Assembly (NCBI RefSeq): GCF_029227915.1
Contig: NC_079878.1
Span: 21,227,501 to 21,291,500, forward strand
Origin: Hydractinia symbiolongicarpus
Lineage: Eukaryota > Cnidaria > Hydrozoa > Anthoathecata > Hydractiniidae
Reading direction: 5' to 3'
DNA length: 64,000 bases
Numbering within the stretch: the stretch's first letter is position 1; each line of letters starts with the position of its first letter. Shown piece by piece: positions 59,101-64,000 of the stretch. A program made the translations under genes and the position numbers. The notes below the pieces were generated by a model. It was given only the letters and a program-made list of their open reading frames with translations. It ran no database searches and was not told the DNA's origin.

Positions 59101-62100
59101 CATATATCTGTTGTTTTATTCGTCATTACTGCAAGGCGGTCAATTACCAATAATGTTAAATATGTTCACCTAGATTGAATCGTAAGATAAATTAGTCTTC
59201 TTAACGCCACGAGATTTGTTTCTGTCATATCGACAATTTCCATAGTTTCACCTTAAAAATAAACAGTATTAAAAATTGCATCATAAACGGCTTAGCTACT
59301 TGTTAAATAATGAGTGAATGAATTATTGTATTTTACCTTCTTTTGTCTCTCCTTCTTCTTCCTCATTTTCCTCTTCATCATCATCATCTTCATCATCTTC
59401 ATCACCAGAAGAGTCGCTATCCTCACCAAGTATGTCTATAAAAATAAAGTTCAAATTGTTAGCATGCAGTTTCAGCTTAGACTTCATATTTTTACTTATG
59501 TTCATTATTTAAATTTTTTTTTCCTATATAAATTCTAAGAAATAAAAAACAGTAAACAAAAAATAGATGAATAATTTCGCAAAATAACAGGCATACCTTT
59601 CTTAATTTGATTATACTTTTCTTCATTTTCTGCATAATCAGGGTCAAGCTTGAATACATCTAGAGAAAAATTCTAGTAGTTACAAAGAAGAAAAATCTCA
59701 TCTCGCAAAGCTGTAACAATCACAAATGCAGGTACAAGTGCAGGTACAAATGCAGGTGCAATTGTAAGTACAAAAAATGTTCTCACTGAGAGTATCTTCT
59801 GCTGATCCTGCATCTTCCAATCGTAGCAGATGTGTGATTTGATCGTCTTCTTCCACAAGATCAAGTCCTTCAACTACTGCTGGATAATCCTAAAAAAAAT
59901 ACACGTTTGTCAATGACGCCAAACATCAAAGTCACACTGACAGTAATTTTATTATCATGTGATAACAAGAAAAGATCGATTTATCGTTGCTGCCATAATA
60001 CTGTCATGATTGAAAACTAATAAAATAGACTATTTATGTGCCTGGAGTAAGCAATCTGCCTCAAATCTGCCTTGAAACATGCAGGTGTATATCTCAAGGC
60101 AGATAGATATCTATCTGCCTTGAAATATACACCTGCATGTAGAAAGACATATCTAACACAAATTTTAATAAAAACATTTTGCAACACAAGAGTCAGCAAA
60201 AAAATTATGTCAGAAAGGTCAAAATCCATCATCACATGCGTACATCACCAGGTCGAAACAAACATTTTTAGTTAATAACAAGTAATTCGTTAATTCATTG
60301 AAATGCAGCATACCTTAAAACCATCCTTACGAATAGCAAACATCACTTCAACCATATACTGGACTCTTTTTTCTGTTGCCGAATCATGAAGAATATTTCT
60401 AAGTCTTTCGAAAACAGCTAAAGTAAAATTAATAGAATAAAATAATACATGTAAAGGCAAAACAGACGTTCCAGTGATCAACTTTAAAAAACACAGGTAT
60501 AACTTAATCCATACCATTTATACCCCTAGCTGATACTTCTGTTAATTTTTGTCCAATATCTTTCAAGAAACTGATCTAAAGAAACGTGAACATTGAAACA
60601 CAAACATTCTCTCATGGATAGTACATGGGTGTTACTCATACATACTGCTACTTCAACGCTGTCACCAGTTGGATTCTGTAGAAGAAGTGTAAGAATTTCG
60701 AGAGAGAGCAGCTCATGTGCCTGGAAGATAAGAAAAGCAAATATGTTTGATAATTGTACAATATTCAAACTGTAATTTTAGAAGATTTTGCCAATTTTCT
60801 CACTAAAATGGGCATTACCATACTCTTGGAATTTGTTTTGATTCAAAGATTTTTTTCAACTTTTTCTGTTAAAGAAATATTTCATGTGAAAAAATATGTT
60901 ATCAAAATATTGACTATTCAACATTTTTGTCCTCTTCTGAATAATTGCATACTTTTAAATAAAATTAAGCACAGGAATGCTGACATCAGCATAAAAATGT
61001 CAAATTTAGGCTGTTTTTAACCATTTAACAGACCGTGACTATATGACATATTTTTAACTCTCTTCACTGATGTTCAAGCTCTATCCTGTTATACAAATAG
61101 GTTTTTAACAGAGTTTGGAAGTTTTATTTATAAATAAATACGTTAAGTACATAAAGTTGGTCAAATACACAAGGGCCACCTAGTTGGCTTGAAAACCTTA
61201 TGAATTTATAAATTCTATCTACATTTACGCCTAAAACCCATGAGAATTTTTAGTCTAAGGTATTGCTTTTTCTTCATTTTGCTTCGACTATAAAGCAATT
61301 TTACTTTAAAGAAGAAAAGACTTACTACTTGCTGATTGACAAGATGGGCTATGAATTTGACTGAATTGATACAAACATTCTAAAATGTAAAAATTAAACA
61401 CCATAAATACAAAACTACCAGTATCATTTATACTCAAATAAAGCCCCTTTACTAAAGGGTGACCTTCGAGTAAGTAAATCCATATTAATAACAAATTCTA
61501 ATGAATGCCTCAAAGGAGCTTCTTCTTTTTTTTTAGTTTGATAAAAAACGTGCTTCCAGAACATGCTCATTTGGGAGGATGATGTTTTTCAATGAAGCAA
61601 AACAATACACCTAAATTAGTTTGTATAACAGTTTTTTTTTCTTCAATTTGTGTGAACTATTTTGCCACCCTTTTAATGTATTTGAAATGAGTTGTTTCCA
61701 TGCACCCACAAGTGCTCCCGCTTAAATGCCAGGGCGGTCACAGCAGCAAATACCAGACCATAATAAGATGCATACCTTGTCATTTCTTTTGAACGATCTT
61801 CTGAATTGTATGATTAAACGTCGCAGAATTAACTCACCAACTTTTGGAAACTATAGAGATGTGAGATATTTTTTCTGCAAAAAACAAAACAAAAAAAACT
61901 GTAAGCTAGAAACAAAAATCTTTTATTTCACTCACCTTGGTATTAATGATAGAAACCAATGCAGCATAAACATTTGAAAAAGTCGGTGATGCTACTTGTG
62001 CACGAATAATTGACTGGGATAATAACCCTCTAAGATTAAGAATACAACGACACTTTTAACTAATAGTAAAATTCATTTTAGTAGGGAGGCTAACAATAAC

Positions 62101-63814
62101 AGAGATATATTTTCATGTCGTCGTAATTGACCGGTACATATACAGAAATCCTTTTTAAAAAATTCATTAAGCTGTTCCTTTCGCTGTGTAGAACCTTAAA
62201 CTCTGATCAAAATAATGTATAGAAACATGTGATTTCCAAAACAGGTGATTTGGCCTAATATTGCTCTCAGGTGGTTATTTACCCAAGCAAAAAAGGATGT
62301 CAGTCATTTCTACTCCTATTTAAGTTTTGTAGCTTTAATGTGCAATATAAAAGCTCCATTAGTTTAATTGACATTGACATTGATGTCAATCTGCTTTATT
62401 GAATTGATATCAATCCAGTATGTCTTATTTGAATACATCCCCTTTGCATTAAAGGCGCGTAATCACCCTTATTGAAAAAAATTAACATATACATTTTATT
62501 TATTTATTTTAAAGTTCAGACGGAGTTATGACTTTCCTGAAAATATGAGGATGTAAAACGTACTAGAAATGGAGATAATGGTACTTTAATATCTTGAATT
62601 TATTGTTGTTTTCTTCCAGCCGCCATATTTAACGATCTTGTTGTTCTCTTATTCTTGTCTAATAAGCAGGCCGTCGCAAAATGTTTGTGTGAAACTGTAG
62701 GTGAACAAACGGCCTTAACTTTAAATGAGCTCTGTATATACATCAGTATCACTTTCTTTTTGTTTTTGGACAAATCAAAACAGAAAGAAGAAATCACAGC
62801 ATTGCCTCGTGGTTATTAATTATGATAATTAATGCTTATCACGCTCTTTATTTTTTATTAGCATGAACGGGATTACTGCATATTATAAGCCAAAATACCC
62901 AACCAGGGAGAATGCTCATTGTGATAGTTGAAGATAGTTGAAGCACTATGGAGATAACTAAATTTAGAGCATGAAGGGGGAAATTCTAAAAATTTAGATA
63001 TTCTAATTGTCTAGACCTGATACTGTCACCATAAGGAAATGACTAACTGTTTGAACAAAGGAAAATAATCAAAAAGTAAGACAGCTAGCGAGGTGAAGCT
63101 ATCTTCTGAAACAACAACAAGAAGAGGTCGTTGTTGCAAAGAAGTCTGATATCAGTAAGTTTAAACGTTTAAATAATAAAGAGTAACACAGAAACTTCGA
63201 TTGATTTATCTGATTTTTCATGTTCGGAACTTTGTGGATACATTTATAAAAGCATTACAATGGAAACACAGCTACGGATACTCTCCCTCTCATTTATTAT
63301 TTTTTCTGTAATGGCATGAATTCAGCAACCATTTGATCGATTTTGTCGTGCGTTTATTATCGCATGATTCGTGCAATGAAATGCAATGGCGGTTCTGTAG
63401 GCGAAGAGAAATTTGGGTGAGTTTGTTATTTCTATGAAACATTTGAACATTTTCTGGTTGTCAGTTTTCAATAAAATTTTTGGGATAATGTTTTCTTATG
63501 TTATCTTTCAATTTTTACAATAAAAAAGGTACCTCTAAAAAAAGTTGCCTACAGGGTGATTACGAGCCTTTGAAGAAAGACACAGCACATATTATAAAGG
63601 ATCATTTGCTGAAAAAATATTTCCAGATAGTTTTAAATTGTAAATTAAATTGAAAAAAATAATACAAATATAGAAAATTATAGAAAAAAATGTTTTAAAA
63701 TATGCTAAAATTGACTAATAAGACAACAAAAAAGAAGATAAATGTGTACCTTCCTCGTACAATATTTTCTTGTAAGAGTTCTTCTACTATATGCCCAATG
63801 TTTGACACATTCAC
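55033..63814 (-). CDS. CWC22: Pre-mRNA-splicing factor CWC22 (nucampholin), 5' end outside window
   Basis: Spliceosomal scaffold that brings eIF4A3 to pre-mRNA and so directs exon-junction-complex deposition. 21 minus-strand exons: 63750-63814, 61936-62029, 61776-61850, 61326-61379, 60646-60720, 60515-60575, 60314-60417, 59787-59889, 59597-59659, 59337-59435, 59170-59251, 59000-59060, 58507-58584, 58159-58218, 57982-58074, 57431-57477, 56867-56947, 56255-56356, 56024-56160, 55553-55619, 55033-55201. They sum to 1,770 nt, i.e. 589 residues plus TGA, in frame throughout. MIF4G part: [55 protein letters not shown]. An acidic linker follows, then the MA3 part ([21 protein letters not shown] to [13 protein letters not shown]), then [23 protein letters not shown], all hallmarks of CWC22. 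The N-terminus lies right of the window. Confidence 0.96.
57650..57955 (-). mobile_element. tRNA-derived SINE candidate in CWC22 intron
   Basis: On the minus strand, A-box TCGTGGTAGAGC (57924-57935) and B-box GGTTCGAGTCT (57887-57897) are at tRNA-like distance. About 230 bases of GC-richer body follow. The anticodon arm does not pair well, so it is not a functional tRNA. It lies in the intron between exons 57982-58074 and 57431-57477. Confidence 0.7.
60078..60139. repeat. 62-bp near-perfect palindrome
   Basis: Arms CATGCAGGTGTATAT...AAGGCAGATAGATAT meet without a loop and differ at a single pair (C/T at about 60093 against 60124). It is in a CWC22 intron (59890-60313). It could form a cruciform in DNA or a long hairpin in pre-mRNA. 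The open frames seen on both strands here mirror each other and are artefacts. Confidence 0.9.
60721..61325 (-). other. CWC22 intron between exons 61326-61379 and 60646-60720
   Basis: AT-rich intron. No further exon is needed, since HLVNQQV joins directly to [14 protein letters not shown] as in other CWC22 proteins. Nothing else seen. Confidence 0.6.
62030..63749 (-). other. Large CWC22 intron (1.7 kb)
   Basis: It separates NIVRGR and GLLSQSI coding parts, which are contiguous in the protein family. No additional gene, RNA or clear repeat recognised, apart from short ATTGACATTGATGTCAAT-type dyads near 62370-62410. Confidence 0.6.
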
Positions 63815-64000
63815 CTGAAGAACGCAACAAAAGTAAAACAATACACAAATCAAAATGGTAGCTAAATATTGATCAAGCATTCCATTGCTCGATCACCATC
63901 AGCCAGTAATTGAGATTGTAAATTTTATTTTCCTTCCCTGTCTTAAAACTGATCTGTCCTGTCTACTATTAAAATTTAGAATTAACTAAAATGATTTTTT
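63815..64000 (-). other. CWC22 intron, right edge
   Basis: Begins upstream of the CTTCAG acceptor of exon 63750-63814 and runs off the window. No coding sequence seen. Confidence 0.6.

Noticed and set aside
60017-60275. Opposed open frames on both strands with similar peptides
   Set aside because: They mirror each other because of the palindrome at 60078-60139. They lie in a CWC22 intron.

Overview
The window is an intron-dense, AT-rich animal nuclear sequence. Two large ABCA-family lipid transporter genes and a CWC22 splicing-factor gene are each split into dozens of short exons with GT-AG borders. Introns and spacers are full of small DNA transposons, SINE-like pieces, Helitron-like copies and microsatellites. 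Gene content, low GC and degenerate DDE transposase types suggest an early-branching metazoan, most likely a cnidarian. That assignment is inference.

Layout. (1) 1-11402, plus strand: 3' part of ABCA copy A, 25 exons, 1,072 residues visible from the end of the first nucleotide-binding domain (NBD1) to the stop. (2) 11403-24902: spacer with a TA-flanked MITE, a 127-bp foldback element, a complete but frameshifted PIF/Harbinger element (TTA target duplication), a SINE, and a decayed duplicate of the 5' end of the ABCA gene. That duplicate was hit by a hAT-like MITE and a 1.7-kb inverted-repeat element. A DDE transposase pseudogene follows on the minus strand. (3) 24903-50035, plus strand: complete ABCA copy B, 43 coding exons summing to 5,394 nt (1,797 residues plus stop). 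(4) 50036-55032: spacer between convergent genes with further MITEs. (5) 55033-63814, minus strand: 21 exons of CWC22 (589 residues to the stop); its 5' end lies beyond the window.

The two ABCA genes are head-to-tail paralogues with matching exon borders. Most exons are well diverged, but several, above all in NBD2, are nearly identical, which suggests gene conversion. Both proteins keep the ATP-binding motifs and end in an unusual cysteine-rich tail. CWC22 is unrelated to them in function; it links the spliceosome to exon-junction-complex assembly.

Exon coordinates were read by eye from splice consensus, homology between paralogues and reading-frame closure. In both ABCA genes and CWC22 the summed exon lengths close the frame exactly.
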